This document shows positions 29,194 through 39,007 of a stretch of 64,000 nt of DNA, piece by piece. The first letter of the stretch is position 1, and each line of letters opens with the position of its first letter. The notes beneath the pieces are model-generated. The model did not search any database and was not told the origin of the DNA. It was given only the letters and a program-made list of their open reading frames with translations. The position numbers and the translations under genes are program-made. This DNA comes from Gammaproteobacteria bacterium (GTDB taxonomy: Bacteria > Pseudomonadota > Gammaproteobacteria > DSM-19610), in assembly GCA_026197075.1 (NCBI GenBank), contig JAPHQV010000025.1, forward strand, positions 62,001 to 126,000. The letters are read 5' to 3'.

Positions 29194-31476
29194 GTGAACC
29201 ATCGCAAAACCAATCCGTTCCGCCCCGGCCCGCTGACGGCCGCCATGGCCCTGGCCCTCGCGACCGGCCCCGTACTGGCACAGGCAAGTGATGACACCAG
29301 CCGTGCCAACGCAACTCCAAGATCCGAGACCTCGCTGAACCGCATCCTGGTCACCGCCTCGCCGGAACAGGCCGCCGAGACCGCCGGCTCGGTGCAGGTC
29401 ATCGACGCCGAGACCCTGGAACAGCACGCCTACTCCGACGTCAACCGGGTGCTGCGCCAGGTGCCGGGCCTGAACATCGTCGAGGAGGAAGGCTTCGGTA
29501 TCCGCCCCAACATCGGCATCCGCGGTTCCGGTACAGACCGCAACAGCAAGATCACGGTGATGGAGGACGGCGTGCTGATCGCGCCCGCGCCCTATGCGGC
29601 GCCGGCGGCCTATTACTTCCCGCGCATGCCTCGCATGAGCGGCGTCGAGGTATCGAAAGGCCCTGCGGCCATCAAGTACGGTCCGCATACCGTCGGCGGC
29701 GCGGTCAACCTGAGTTCCACGCCCATCCCGGAACCGGCCGATGGCGGTTTCGGTGGCAAGCTGGATCTGTTCGCCGGCGAATTCGGCACCACCCGCGGTC
29801 ATGGCGTGGTGGGCGGCTATGTCACCACCGGCCAGGCCTTCGATTACGGCGTGATGCTGGAAACCCTGCAGGAGAAATCCGACGGCTTCAAGCAGCTGGA
29901 TTCCGGGGGCACCACCGGCTATGACATCGAGGACTATGTGTTCAAGTTCGCCCTGCGTTCCGCCCCTGACGCCGCGCGGCAGCAGTCGCTGGAATTCAAG
30001 CTGCAGAATTCCGAGGAGGTCTCCGATGAAACCTACCTGGGCCTGACCCTGGACGACTTCCGCGCCACTCCCTTCCGCCGCTATGCCGGCAGCCAGGTCG
30101 ACCAGATGAATGTCGATCACGAGACCTACCAGCTCACCCATAACATCGAACTGGGCGAGCGCATCGACCTCACCACCATCGCCTATCGTACCGATACCCG
30201 GCGCAACTGGTACAAGCTGAACGATGTACGCGACGGCGGATCCTATCGCGGCATCAGTGCCGTGCTGGCCGATCCGGCCAGCTTCGCGACCGCCTACCAG
30301 ACCCTGACCGGGGTGGACAGCGCGCCGGGCGACCTGCGCGTACGCGCCAACAACCGTGAATACTATTCCCATGGTATCCAGTCGGTACTGGGCATCGGCT
30401 TCGATACCGGTGCGGCAACCCACCAGCTGGAGGCCTCGGTGCGTTATCACCAGGACGAGGAGGACCGCTTCCAGCATCAGGACACCTACCAGATGGTCAA
30501 CGGCACCATGGTGCTCACCAGCGCCGGCGCGCCCGGCAGCCAGGCCAACCGCATCGGCGAGGCCGAGGCCTGGGCCCTGTTCGTGCGCGACACCATCGAT
30601 TGGGAACGCTGGACCCTGGTGCCGGGCCTGCGCTACGAAACCATCGACCTCAAGCGCACCGACTATGGCAGTGCTGACCCGAACCGCACCAGCCCCACCA
30701 ATGTGCGTGAAAATACCGTGGATGTCTGGATCCCGGGCATCGGCGCCATGTACCACCTCGACGGGGGATGGCGACTGGTGGCCGGTGTGCACCGCGGCTT
30801 CTCCAGCCCGGGCCCCGGCTCGACCGCCGATCCCGAGAAGTCCTGGAATTACGAGGCCGGGGTGCGCTTCGCCGACCAGGGCACGCATTTCGAGGCCATC
30901 GGCTTCTTCAACGACTACTCCAATCTGGTTGGTACCTGCACCGCCTCCACCGGTGGCGGCTGCACCATCGGTGATCAGTTCGAGGGCGGCGAGGCACGGG
31001 TCTACGGCCTGGAGCTGGTCGCGGGACATGACGCCGGACGCCAGCTGGGCTGGGGCCTGTCCGTTCCCCTGGCCGCGACCTACACCTATATGAAGGGCGA
31101 ATTCCGCAACAGCTTCAGCAGCAGCTTCGGGGAGTGGGGCGATGTCCAATCCGGGGATGAACTGCCCTACATGCCCAGGCATCAGCTGACCCTGAGCGCC
31201 GGCCTGGAGGGCAACGACTGGCGCACCACCCTGACCATGAACTACGTGGACGAGGCACGGGCCCAGGCCGGTACGGGGGCGATTCCGGAAGGCCAGCGCG
31301 TCGACAGTCGAACCCTGTTCGACATTTCCGGCGAGTACGATGTGACACGCAACGCCAGCCTGTTCGCCAGCGTGCAGAACCTCACCGACGAGGTCTACAA
31401 CGCCGGCTTCCGGCCCGCCGGTGCCCGCCCCGGCATGCCGCGCACCTTCATGGCAGGGGTGAAGGTGGACTTCTAG
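29194..31476 (+). CDS. TonB-dependent outer membrane receptor, FecA-like
   Basis: 760 residues with a GTG start (GGGAG 8-12 bases upstream). Signal peptide about 1-28; TonB-box-like ILVTAS near 48; plug domain with VNRVLRQVPGLNIVEEEG, IGIRGSG and VEVSKGPAAIKYGPHTVGGAVNL; then a 22-strand-type barrel ending in the terminal aromatic (KVDF). The plug resembles ferric-dicitrate (FecA) receptors more than heme receptors: the typical heme motif FRAP/NPNL is not seen, although the neighbour is hemP. The substrate is therefore uncertain; ferric siderophore or citrate is the first guess. Confidence 0.9.
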   Translation: MNHRKTNPFRPGPLTAAMALALATGPVLAQASDDTSRANATPRSETSLNRILVTASPEQAAETAGSVQVIDAETLEQHAYSDVNRVLRQVPGLNIVEEEGFGIRPNIGIRGSGTDRNSKITVMEDGVLIAPAPYAAPAAYYFPRMPRMSGVEVSKGPAAIKYGPHTVGGAVNLSSTPIPEPADGGFGGKLDLFAGEFGTTRGHGVVGGYVTTGQAFDYGVMLETLQEKSDGFKQLDSGGTTGYDIEDYVFKFALRSAPDAARQQSLEFKLQNSEEVSDETYLGLTLDDFRATPFRRYAGSQVDQMNVDHETYQLTHNIELGERIDLTTIAYRTDTRRNWYKLNDVRDGGSYRGISAVLADPASFATAYQTLTGVDSAPGDLRVRANNREYYSHGIQSVLGIGFDTGAATHQLEASVRYHQDEEDRFQHQDTYQMVNGTMVLTSAGAPGSQANRIGEAEAWALFVRDTIDWERWTLVPGLRYETIDLKRTDYGSADPNRTSPTNVRENTVDVWIPGIGAMYHLDGGWRLVAGVHRGFSSPGPGSTADPEKSWNYEAGVRFADQGTHFEAIGFFNDYSNLVGTCTASTGGGCTIGDQFEGGEARVYGLELVAGHDAGRQLGWGLSVPLAATYTYMKGEFRNSFSSSFGEWGDVQSGDELPYMPRHQLTLSAGLEGNDWRTTLTMNYVDEARAQAGTGAIPEGQRVDSRTLFDISGEYDVTRNASLFASVQNLTDEVYNAGFRPAGARPGMPRTFMAGVKVDF

Positions 31477-31522
31477 GCGCACAGGTCATGCCGGCTGCGT
31501 CGGCATGACGGACCTGAAAACG

Positions 31523-31552
31523 AAAGGGCGGCACCGAGGTGCCGCCCTTTTT
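31523..31552 (+). terminator. Intrinsic terminator after the receptor gene
   Basis: A perfect stem AAAGGGCGGCACC / GGTGCCGCCCTTT (31523-31550, loop GA) followed by a T-run to 31552, 47 bp after the receptor stop. The symmetrical A/T flanks let it also end transcripts of the opposite DJ-1 gene. Confidence 0.92.
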
Positions 31553-31572
31553 CATGTAGCAGAGTTCCTGTC

Positions 31573-32130
31573 TCAGGCCGCCGGTCGCTGCAGGCCCTTT
31601 TCGACTTCATCGCGGCGCGCGCGCCCGGCCAGTTTCTCGATCAGCTCCAGGGCGAAGTCCATCGCCGTGCCCGGGCCGCGCGAGGTGATGATCTTGTCGT
31701 CCACCACCACCGCCTGTTCCAGGTACTGTACGTCGGCGAGATCCGCCTCCGGGATGGCACCGGGGAAGCTGGTGGCGCGGCGTCCGCGCAGCAGGCCGGC
31801 GCGGGCCAGCACCTTGGGAGCGGCGCAGATGGCCGCGGTGTATTTCTGCTCGGCGGCCATGCTGGTGAGCAGCTGGTGAATACGGGGATCGGCGTTGAGG
31901 TGATCGGCGCCGGGCAGGCCGCCGGGCAATACGATCATGTCGAAGCTGTGTGCGAGCACCTGGGCGAGGCTGGCATCGGGGATCAGCACCGTGCCACGCG
32001 AGGCGCGCACCGGCTTGTCATCGAGCCCCGCTGTCACCACCTCGATGCCGGCACGACGCAGCAGGTCGATGATGGTGATGGCCTCGAGCTCCTCGCAGCC
32101 TTGGGCTAGCGGTACCAGGACTGTTGCCAT
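31573..32130 (-). CDS. DJ-1/PfpI (YajL-like) family protein
   Basis: 185 residues. The flavodoxin-like fold of YajL/DJ-1 is shown by VLVPLAQGCEELEAITIIDLLRRAGI, FDMIVLPGGLPGA and the nucleophile elbow AAICAAP with its reactive Cys. The catalytic Glu in GCEELE is conserved. Members protect against carbonyl/oxidative damage as chaperones or glyoxalase-like deglycases; the exact activity is debated. Its start overlaps the 3' end of the YibQ-like gene by 25 bp, so they are transcribed together. Confidence 0.9.
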   Translation of the reverse strand: MATVLVPLAQGCEELEAITIIDLLRRAGIEVVTAGLDDKPVRASRGTVLIPDASLAQVLAHSFDMIVLPGGLPGADHLNADPRIHQLLTSMAAEQKYTAAICAAPKVLARAGLLRGRRATSFPGAIPEADLADVQYLEQAVVVDDKIITSRGPGTAMDFALELIEKLAGRARRDEVEKGLQRPAA

Positions 32131-32915
32131 TGGGACTCCCTCCCTCGTTGCACCTGGATCACGTCCGCCACCGGCACCACGCGCACATCGCGCAGCGCGG
32201 GCAGTTCCTCTTCCAGCACCCGCAGGGTGCTGGCATAGGGGTGGCCAATGGCGGTGGCGGAGCCATTGCGCCGGGCCAGCGCCAGCAGGCGGCGGAACTG
32301 GAAGCGCACCGCCTCGATGTCCGGATCGGAGTCCAGGAACACGTCCCGGTCCACGCTCGGAACACCGTGCTCGTCCGCCACCCGCCGCGCCACGGTATCC
32401 ACCGTGGTACGACTGTCTACAAAGAATAGACGATCGTGACGACGCATCTCGTGCATCAACCACATCATGTGTCCGGGATGGCGGGTCAGCAGGCTGCCCA
32501 TGTGATTGTTGATACCGCTCACGTGGGGCACCGCCGCCAGGTCCTCCTGCAGGGTGCGCAGGAACTGGGCCTGGGTCATGTCCAGGGTGACCCCGCCAGG
32601 GTCGAGAGGGCGATGGTCCACCGTGGCCATGGGCAGGTGCAGGATGACCTCCTTGTGCACCGCGTGGGCACGCATGGCCAGCTCGCGGGTATGGGGGGCA
32701 TGGGGCAGGAAGGCGCAGGCAACGGGCACCGGCAGGTCCACGACACGCTGGCCGGAGGCACGGTCCAGCCCCAGGTCGTCGATGATGATGCTGATCACCG
32801 GCCGGAACTGCGCCGCGGCGCAACCGCTGGCCAACAGCAAACACAGCAACAACCAGCCTCGCAGGCTCGTGGCGTGCCGGAACTTCAACGCCGTACAGCG
32901 TTGAAGCCGGGGCAT
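32106..32915 (-). CDS. Divergent polysaccharide deacetylase (YibQ-like)
   Basis: 269 residues with an N-terminal signal (about 20-36, lipobox-like LASGCAA). It matches the divergent polysaccharide deacetylase family: SIIIDDLGLDRASGQRVVDLPVPVACAFLPHAPH, EVILHLPM and INNHMGS, with the metal-site Asp/His pattern partly kept. It lies downstream of the S41 protease and EnvC, the usual cell-envelope neighbourhood of YibQ. Activity is unproven. Confidence 0.88.
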   Translation of the reverse strand: MPRLQRCTALKFRHATSLRGWLLLCLLLASGCAAAQFRPVISIIIDDLGLDRASGQRVVDLPVPVACAFLPHAPHTRELAMRAHAVHKEVILHLPMATVDHRPLDPGGVTLDMTQAQFLRTLQEDLAAVPHVSGINNHMGSLLTRHPGHMMWLMHEMRRHDRLFFVDSRTTVDTVARRVADEHGVPSVDRDVFLDSDPDIEAVRFQFRRLLALARRNGSATAIGHPYASTLRVLEEELPALRDVRVVPVADVIQVQRGRESQWQQSWYR

Positions 32916-34240
32916 CAGCGACCCATCTCCCGCTGGATGACCAGGCCGCGCAGCATGTTCAGCGCCTCGTAGAGGTGGTAATCACGCTGGGCCAGGGATT
33001 CCTCTTCCGCCTCTTCCTCGCCAGGCGGCACGACCACCGGCTCCGGCAACACGGGCGCCTCCTTGCCATTGGACAAGTGCCGGGTCAGGTTGGCTTCCTT
33101 GACGGGGTCGAAGGCCGTTTCCAGGGCCGAGACCTTCAGGTCCTCCAGCTTGATGTCGGGCACGATGCCCTCGGCCTGGATGGAGCGGCCCGAGGGGGTG
33201 TAATAGCGTGCTGTCGTCAGCTTCACGGCAGAGCCGCTGCTGAGCGGCAGGATCGTCTGTACCGAACCCTTGCCGAAGGTCTGGGAGCCCATGATGATGG
33301 CGCGGCGCTGATCCTGCAGGGCGCCGGCGACGATTTCCGAGGCCGAGGCCGAACCCTGGTTCACCAGTACCACCAGTGGCGCATCATCCAATACGTCGTC
33401 GGGAGTGGCGTTGAAACGCAGCCGGGAATCATTCACCCGGCCCTCGGTGTAGACGATCAGGCCCTTGCGCAAAAAGGCATCGGATACCGCCACGGCACCG
33501 TTCAGCACCCCGCCGGGGTTGTTGCGCAGATCCAGCACCATACCCTTGATGGGGCCCTCGTTCTCCTTCTTGAGGTCTGCCACGGCCTGCAGCAGGCCAT
33601 CCGCGGTCTTGGCCTGGAACTGGGAGATGCGCACATAGCCGTAACCGGGCTCGAGCATGCGGCTGCGCACGCTCTTGACCGTGATGATGTCACGGGTCAC
33701 GGTGATCTTGAGGGGAGCATCCACGCCGCTGCGCACGATGGTGAGCACGATGCTGGTACCGGGCTTGCCGCGCATGATCTTCACGGCATCGTTGAGGGCC
33801 ATGCCCTTCACCGGTGTATCGTCCAGACGGATGATCAGGTCACCCGCCTGGACGCCGGCGCGCTGCGCCGGGGTATCATCGATGGGGGCGATGACCTTCA
33901 CGAAGCCATCCTCCATGCCCACCTCGATGCCCAGGCCACCGAATTCTCCCGAGGTTCCCACCTGCAGTTCCTTGAACTGTTCACGGTCGAGATAGGCGGA
34001 GTGGGGATCCAGACCGGTGAGCATGCCCCGGATGGCATTTTCCAGGAGATCGCGGTCGTTCACGTCCTCCACATAGTCATTCTTGATGCGTCCGAACACA
34101 TCGGTGAAGGCGCGCAGTTCCTCGACGGGGAGGGTCACGGCGGGCTCGCGCTCCGCGAATACGCCATGGCCGATGGAAATGGTCAGGCCCAGCAACAGTC
34201 CGGTAAGGATCAGTAAAAGGTTCTGGGTTTTCAATTTCAT
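32915..34240 (-). CDS. ctpA: S41 family carboxy-terminal processing protease
   Basis: 441 residues: signal anchor (about 8-27), PDZ domain (about 95-170, GGLGIEVGMEDGFVKVIAPIDDTPAQRAGVQAGD), then the S41 serine protease core with LDLRNNPGG, the nucleophilic Ser in GSASASEIVAGAL and the general-base Lys in FGKGSVQTI. C-terminal processing proteases act in the periplasm on cell-wall hydrolases and tail-tagged proteins. It lies between envC and the YibQ-like gene in one minus-strand run, the common order gpmI-envC-ctpA-yibQ. Confidence 0.94.
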   Translation of the reverse strand: MKLKTQNLLLILTGLLLGLTISIGHGVFAEREPAVTLPVEELRAFTDVFGRIKNDYVEDVNDRDLLENAIRGMLTGLDPHSAYLDREQFKELQVGTSGEFGGLGIEVGMEDGFVKVIAPIDDTPAQRAGVQAGDLIIRLDDTPVKGMALNDAVKIMRGKPGTSIVLTIVRSGVDAPLKITVTRDIITVKSVRSRMLEPGYGYVRISQFQAKTADGLLQAVADLKKENEGPIKGMVLDLRNNPGGVLNGAVAVSDAFLRKGLIVYTEGRVNDSRLRFNATPDDVLDDAPLVVLVNQGSASASEIVAGALQDQRRAIIMGSQTFGKGSVQTILPLSSGSAVKLTTARYYTPSGRSIQAEGIVPDIKLEDLKVSALETAFDPVKEANLTRHLSNGKEAPVLPEPVVVPPGEEEAEEESLAQRDYHLYEALNMLRGLVIQREMGR

Positions 34241-34373
34241 GGTTGTCTTCCGTGTGGCGCCTGGCCACCTGCTGGTCTCGTCATGCCGACTTACCGGGCC
34301 CTGCCGGGGTATCGCCCGGTGTCGACGATACCATAGGCCTGATTTGACGGGAAATTAGTTGAATGGTTCCGGC

Positions 34374-35561
34374 TCAGCGCCGGACGATCCAGGATGCGGG
34401 ATTCACCGGCCGGCCCTCTTGTCGCACCTCGAAATACAGCCCGGCCTCGCCCAGGTCGCCCCCATCGCCCACGCCGGCAATCACCTCCCCGGTCTCCACC
34501 CATTCACCGGCCTCCTTGTAGAGGCCCTGGTTGTGCCCGTACAGGGTCATGTAGCCATCGCCGTGGTCCACGATGATGAGCAGGCCGAATCCGCGCAGCC
34601 AGTCGGCAAAGGCCACCCTACCATGGGACACGGCCCGAACCTCGGCGCCGCGGGGGGCCCGGATCAGGATGCCGCGCCAGGTAAGGTCCCCCACGGCGCG
34701 CCGACTGCCGAACGAGGCCACCAGGCTTCCCTGCACCGGCCAGTCCAGCTTGCCCTTGCGCGAAGGGAAGGGGCGCGAATCCCCGGGTGCGGCGGGAATG
34801 TCGGACAACAGATCGCGCAGGGAACGCACCAGTTCCTGCAGGCGCTGTTCATCCCGGGTGAGCTGCTCCAGCTCCGTGCCCTTGCTGCGCATCTGCTCCT
34901 GCAGGCGGGCCAACAGTTGCTGGCGTTCCTGCTGACGCTGCGTCAGCGTCAGGGCGTGGGCCTGGCGCTGGTCATGCAGGCGGGAAAGCACGGTGCGTTC
35001 GGCGGCGATCTCCTGCTCCAGGCGCGCGATTTCCTCCAGGCGCTGCCTCACCGCCGCCATGCGCGTGCTGCGTGCCTCGGCAAAGTATCGGTAGTAGCTG
35101 AGCATGCGCCCGACACTGACCGGGTCTTCCTGGTTGAGCAGCAACTTGACCCGTTCCTGGCGACCCATGACATACGCGGCGCGGGCATCCCGTTCCAGCT
35201 GCCGCCGCAAGCCGTCCAGCCCCTCACGCTCCCGCTCCCGCTCGACGCCGAGGGTCTCCAGGCGGCGCTCCTGCTGCTCCAGCTGGCCGGCCAGGGCGCG
35301 CAGCTCGCGGTTCGCCTCCCCGATGTCCCGTTCCGCAGCACGCAGGGATTGCTGCAGCTTGTCGCGGCGCTCGCGTTCCGTCTCCAGTTCCTGCCGCAGC
35401 ACCTCGATGCGCTGCCGCAATTCCTGCAACTGGCGTGCAGTGGCGACGGGGTCGTCGCTGGCGGACAGGGGACTGACCAGAAGCCACAGGCCCAGCAACA
35501 ACCCCGGGGCGGTGCGACGCCACGCCCGGCGCGGGGCGGCTGCTTCGGGCTCAGGCGTCAT
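34374..35561 (-). CDS. envC: Murein hydrolase activator EnvC
   Basis: 395 residues with a signal peptide (about 14-33), long coiled coils (about 40-255) and a C-terminal LytM/M23 domain (about 290-395). The M23 zinc ligands are degenerate (WRGILI in place of the HxxxD motif), as in EnvC proteins that activate amidases rather than cut peptidoglycan. The start overlaps the gpmI 3' end by 11 bp, coupling the two. Confidence 0.93.
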   Translation of the reverse strand: MTPEPEAAAPRRAWRRTAPGLLLGLWLLVSPLSASDDPVATARQLQELRQRIEVLRQELETERERRDKLQQSLRAAERDIGEANRELRALAGQLEQQERRLETLGVEREREREGLDGLRRQLERDARAAYVMGRQERVKLLLNQEDPVSVGRMLSYYRYFAEARSTRMAAVRQRLEEIARLEQEIAAERTVLSRLHDQRQAHALTLTQRQQERQQLLARLQEQMRSKGTELEQLTRDEQRLQELVRSLRDLLSDIPAAPGDSRPFPSRKGKLDWPVQGSLVASFGSRRAVGDLTWRGILIRAPRGAEVRAVSHGRVAFADWLRGFGLLIIVDHGDGYMTLYGHNQGLYKEAGEWVETGEVIAGVGDGGDLGEAGLYFEVRQEGRPVNPASWIVRR

Positions 35562-37146
35562 GAACCCCCAGGGAGGGCTCGGCCTGTTCCTGGCTGGCCA
35601 CAGGGAATTCGAGCAGTGGACGGCCGCTCATTTCATTGGGCTTGGGCAGGTTCATGGCGTGCAGCATGGTGGGCACCACATCGCACAGGGAGCCGCCGTT
35701 CTCGTGCATGATCGCCGGCCGGCCCACGTAGATGAGCGGTACCGGACAAATGGAGTGGGCGGTGTGGGGCTGGCCCGTTTCCTCGTTGCGCATCTGCTCG
35801 GCATTGCCATGATCGGCGGTGATGAGCATTTCGCCGCCGACCTTCTGCAAGGCCGTATCGATACGGCCGAGGCACAGGTCCAGGGCCTCGATGGCCTTGA
35901 CGGCGGCATCGAAGTGACCCGTGTGTCCCACCATGTCGGGATTGGCGTAGTTGCAGATGATTACGTCGTAGTGCTGTTCCTCGATGGCCGCCACCAGCTT
36001 GTCGGTCAGTTCGAAGGCGCTCATCTCGGGCTGCAGGTCGTAGGTGGCCACCATGGGCGAGGGCACCAGCACCCGGTCCTCGCCAGGGAAGGGGTCTTCC
36101 ACGCCGCCATTGAAGAAGAAGGTGACGTGGGCATATTTTTCCGTCTCGGCGATGCGCAGCTGGCGCAGGCCGAGACTGGCGGCGTATTCACCGAAGACAT
36201 TGGTGAGACGTTCGGCAGGGAAAGCCACCGGGATGTCGAATTCGGAATTGTACTCGGTGAGACTGACGAAGCTGGCGATCGCCGGGATGTGCTCGCGCGC
36301 GAAACCATCGAAATCCGGCTCGATGAAGGGACGGGTGATCTGCCGGGCACGATCGGAGCGGTAGTTCATGAACACCACGACGTCGCCATCCTCGATGCGC
36401 ACCGGCTGTTCGCCGGCGGGCACGATGGCGGTGGCCTGGACGAATTCATCCCCTTCGTCCCGGCCGTAGGCCTGCTCGAGGCCCTTGAGCGCGCTCTCCG
36501 CTTGGAATTCCGCCTTGCCCTGGGTGATCAGGTCATAGGCCGCCTGGATACGGGGCCAGCGATGGTCGCGGTCCATGGCGTAGTAGCGGCCGATGATGGA
36601 GGCGATGCGGCCGCTGCCCAGTTCCCGGAACTTGTCCTCCATGAGCCGCAGGGAGGCGGCGGCGCTGCGTGGCGGGGTGTCGCGACCATCGAGAAAGGCG
36701 TGCATATAGACCTTCTTCGCGCCCCGCCGGGCGGCCAGCTCCGCCATGGCGTGGATATGCTCCTCGTGGCTGTGCACGCCGCCGGGCGACAGCAGGCCGA
36801 GGATATGCACGGCACGACCGGTGTTCACCGCCAGGTCCACGGCATCGGTGAGGGTGGCATTGTTGAAGAAGGAGCCGGTCTTGATGGAACGGCTGACGCG
36901 GGTGAACTCCTGGTAGACCACGCGCCCGGAACCCAGATTGAGATGTCCCACCTCCGAGTTGCCCATCTGGTCGCCGGGCAGTCCGACGGCGGCGCCCGAG
37001 GTGCGGATCAGGGTATGGGGATACTGCGCCCAGAGGCGGTCCCAGTTGGGCTTGCGTGCCGCGGCAATGGCGTTGAAGCTGGGGTCTTCACGGTAGCCCC
37101 ATCCATCCAGAATCAGCAGGACCATGGGCTTGGGGGTTACAGACAT
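35551..37146 (-). CDS. gpmI: 2,3-bisphosphoglycerate-independent phosphoglycerate mutase
   Basis: 531 residues, alkaline-phosphatase superfamily with two Mn ions. The phosphoserine nucleophile is S64 in [16 protein letters not shown] near the N-terminus and [12 protein letters not shown] and [10 protein letters not shown] carry metal ligands. It interconverts 3- and 2-phosphoglycerate in glycolysis. The ATG at 37146 has GAGAGA 5-10 bases upstream. It is the first gene of the envelope run. Confidence 0.96.
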   Translation of the reverse strand: MSVTPKPMVLLILDGWGYREDPSFNAIAAARKPNWDRLWAQYPHTLIRTSGAAVGLPGDQMGNSEVGHLNLGSGRVVYQEFTRVSRSIKTGSFFNNATLTDAVDLAVNTGRAVHILGLLSPGGVHSHEEHIHAMAELAARRGAKKVYMHAFLDGRDTPPRSAAASLRLMEDKFRELGSGRIASIIGRYYAMDRDHRWPRIQAAYDLITQGKAEFQAESALKGLEQAYGRDEGDEFVQATAIVPAGEQPVRIEDGDVVVFMNYRSDRARQITRPFIEPDFDGFAREHIPAIASFVSLTEYNSEFDIPVAFPAERLTNVFGEYAASLGLRQLRIAETEKYAHVTFFFNGGVEDPFPGEDRVLVPSPMVATYDLQPEMSAFELTDKLVAAIEEQHYDVIICNYANPDMVGHTGHFDAAVKAIEALDLCLGRIDTALQKVGGEMLITADHGNAEQMRNEETGQPHTAHSICPVPLIYVGRPAIMHENGGSLCDVVPTMLHAMNLPKPNEMSGRPLLEFPVASQEQAEPSLGVHDA

Positions 37147-37257
37147 GGGTCTCTCGGGGGTTGCCAGGTTCAAAGAAAGGGTTTAGAACAAGTCTAACGT
37201 CAACGGACTCATTTCACCAGCCAGCCGGGTTGCCGGCCCAAGTGGAAAAGAAACACC

Positions 37258-37284
37258 TTTCCAACAGGTGTATTATTGTATAAT
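37258..37284 (+). promoter_or_regulatory. Candidate promoter of the ArsR-type regulator gene
   Basis: A consensus -10 TATAAT lies at 37279-37284 in an A+T-rich patch. A weak -35 (TTTCCA, 37258-37263) is 15 bp upstream. Transcription would begin near 37291, which rules out earlier start codons for the downstream gene. Confidence 0.55.
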
Positions 37285-37380
37285 GTTTTGGTTATAAAAG
37301 GCAGTCTGGCAGTACTATCCAAAATGAGTCCATATTGTAGTTACGATTCCAATGAAACGCTGTTTGCGGGGCTACTGAAT

Positions 37381-37698
37381 ATGATCGAGACCAGCGACGA
37401 GCTGATCACCCAGGACGACGACATCGAACGGGCCTCCCGTTCCCTCAAGGCCATGTCTCATCCCCTGCGCCTGAAGATCCTGTGTACCCTGGGTGACCAT
37501 GAAGTGAGCGTGCAGGACATCGTCGAGCACGTCGGGACCTCCCAGAGCAACATCTCCCAACACCTGGCCATCCTGCGTGACAAGGGCATCCTGGCTTCGC
37601 GCAAGGACGCCAACCGGGTCTACTACCGGGTGGGCGACGCCCGCACCCTGCAACTGATCAGCATGATGCGCGAAGTATTCTGCTCCGTGGGCCGCTGA
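37381..37698 (+). CDS. ArsR-family winged-helix transcriptional regulator
   Basis: 105 residues with an ArsR-type fold: LKAMSHPLRLKILCTLGDHEVSVQDIVEHVG, then the recognition helix region TSQSNISQHLAILRDKGIL and the wing ASRKDANRVYYRVGD. The typical metal-binding CxC in helix 3 is absent, so the signal may be redox or sulfide rather than metal; only one Cys (in FCSVG) lies near the end. The ATG at 37381 is chosen as the usual start; 37324 is possible. It precedes a rhodanese gene by 57 bp, a pairing common for sulfur-responsive ArsR proteins. Confidence 0.8.
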   Translation: MIETSDELITQDDDIERASRSLKAMSHPLRLKILCTLGDHEVSVQDIVEHVGTSQSNISQHLAILRDKGILASRKDANRVYYRVGDARTLQLISMMREVFCSVGR

Positions 37699-37755
37699 GG
37701 CCCGTTCCACCAAGGTACCGTTCCAAGAGCATTTCCCGGCAGGTTTTCCTTTCCC

Positions 37756-38181
37756 ATGAGTCAACTTTTCGAGTTTTTCGGCAACCACCCCATCCTGACC
37801 CTGGCCCTGGTGGCCATCCTGGTCATGCTGGTGGGCTCCGAGATCCAGCGCCGCTTGCGCAGCATCCAGGATGTCGGCCCCATGGAGGCCGTCCGCCTGT
37901 TGAACCAGCAGAACGCCCTGTTCATCGACACCCGCACCGAGGGCGAATACAAGGAAGGCCACATTGTCGATGCCCTGCATATCCCGCTCGGAGATCTCGA
38001 GCGGCGCGCCGATGAACTGAACAAATACAAGGCACGGCCCCTGATCGCCTATTGCCGTTCCGGCCACCGATCCGCCAGCGCCGGTGGCAAGCTGAAGAAA
38101 CTCGGCTTCGAAACCGTGTACAACCTGGGCGGCGGCATCATGGCCTGGCAGAGCGCCAACCTGCCCGTCACCCGGAAGTAG
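37756..38181 (+). CDS. Membrane-anchored rhodanese-like protein (YibN type)
   Basis: 141 residues: one N-terminal transmembrane helix (about 12-28), then a rhodanese domain with the active-site loop Cys100 in AYCRSGHRSA and the entry motif DTRTEGEYKEGHI. YibN-type rhodaneses commonly precede grxC and secB. Sulfurtransferase activity is likely; the sulfur acceptor is unknown. Confidence 0.9.
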   Translation: MSQLFEFFGNHPILTLALVAILVMLVGSEIQRRLRSIQDVGPMEAVRLLNQQNALFIDTRTEGEYKEGHIVDALHIPLGDLERRADELNKYKARPLIAYCRSGHRSASAGGKLKKLGFETVYNLGGGIMAWQSANLPVTRK

Positions 38182-38186
38182 CGGCC

Positions 38187-38441
38187 ATGGCCAAGGTCGA
38201 GATCTATTGCAGCAATTTCTGCATCTACTGCACCATGGCGTTACAATTGCTGGACCGCAAGGGTGTGGCCTACCACAAGATCCAGGTGGACCGGGATGAT
38301 GGCCTGCGCACTGAAATGGAGCAGCGCAGCCAACGCAGCACGGTACCGCAGATCTTCATCGACGACCGTCACGTCGGTGGTTGCGATGACCTCATGGCAC
38401 TGGACCGCGCCGGCCAGCTCGACCCGCTGCTGCACACTTGA
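38187..38441 (+). CDS. grxC: Glutaredoxin 3
   Basis: 84 residues with the glutaredoxin fold: MAKVEIYCSNFCIYC, TVPQIFIDDRHVGGCDDLMAL. The active site reads C-I-Y-C (residues 12-15) instead of the usual C-P-Y-C. It starts 5 bp after the rhodanese stop and precedes secB, the conserved order. It reduces disulfides and mixed disulfides with glutathione. Confidence 0.92.
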   Translation: MAKVEIYCSNFCIYCTMALQLLDRKGVAYHKIQVDRDDGLRTEMEQRSQRSTVPQIFIDDRHVGGCDDLMALDRAGQLDPLLHT

Positions 38442-38501
38442 ATTTGCAATCCATCCGGCCAGGACAGCGGCCCGGAACCATAACATAACGGGGGAATTTC
38501 C

Positions 38502-38996
38502 ATGACCGACGACAACACCCAGGCCGCCCAGGACAAGCCGGCCCAGCAATTCGCCATCCAGAAGCTGTACATGAAGGATATGTCCTTCGAGACGCCGAAT
38601 TCGCCCTCCATCTTCACCTCGGAGTGGAAGCCCGATATCAACCTGCAGCTCAACAGCGATGCCAAACCAGTGGCCGAAGGGGTCTACGAGGTCGTGCTGT
38701 CGGTCACCGTGACCGCCAAGCTGAGTGACAAGACCGCCTACCTGGCGGAGGTGCAGCAGGCCGGAATCTTCACCGTGAACGGTTTCGACGCAGGCCAGCA
38801 GGGTCCCATGCTGGGCGCCTTCTGCCCCAACGTCCTGTATCCCTTCGCCCGCGAGGCGGTGGCGGACCTGATCGGCAAGGGCGGCTTCCCGCCGGTCTAC
38901 CTGGCCCCGGTCAACTTCGATGCCCTGTACGCCCAGAAACAGCAGGAAACCCAGGCACAGGTGGCCACCGGCGGACCGGAAGGCGCCGCCCACTAG
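38502..38996 (+). CDS. secB: Protein-export chaperone SecB
   Basis: 164 residues. Family landmarks are AIQKLYMKDMSFETPNSP, the hydrophobic-groove strands and GAFCPNVLYPFAREAVADLIGKGGFPPVYLAPVNFDALY. SecB is a tetramer that keeps preproteins unfolded and hands them to SecA. It lies between grxC and gpsA as in E. coli. The ATG at 38502 has a GGGGG 7-11 bases upstream. Confidence 0.97.
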   Translation: MTDDNTQAAQDKPAQQFAIQKLYMKDMSFETPNSPSIFTSEWKPDINLQLNSDAKPVAEGVYEVVLSVTVTAKLSDKTAYLAEVQQAGIFTVNGFDAGQQGPMLGAFCPNVLYPFAREAVADLIGKGGFPPVYLAPVNFDALYAQKQQETQAQVATGGPEGAAH

Positions 38997-39007
38997 GGCG
39001 TCCAGCC

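Noticed and set aside
29098-31482. 794-codon minus-strand frame opposite the receptor gene
   Set aside because: Shadow of the TonB-dependent receptor, with no recognisable domain.
37276-37380. Longer N-terminus for the ArsR-type regulator (TTG at 37276)
   Set aside because: It would begin at or before the -10 element of the gene's own promoter; the added residues do not fit the family.
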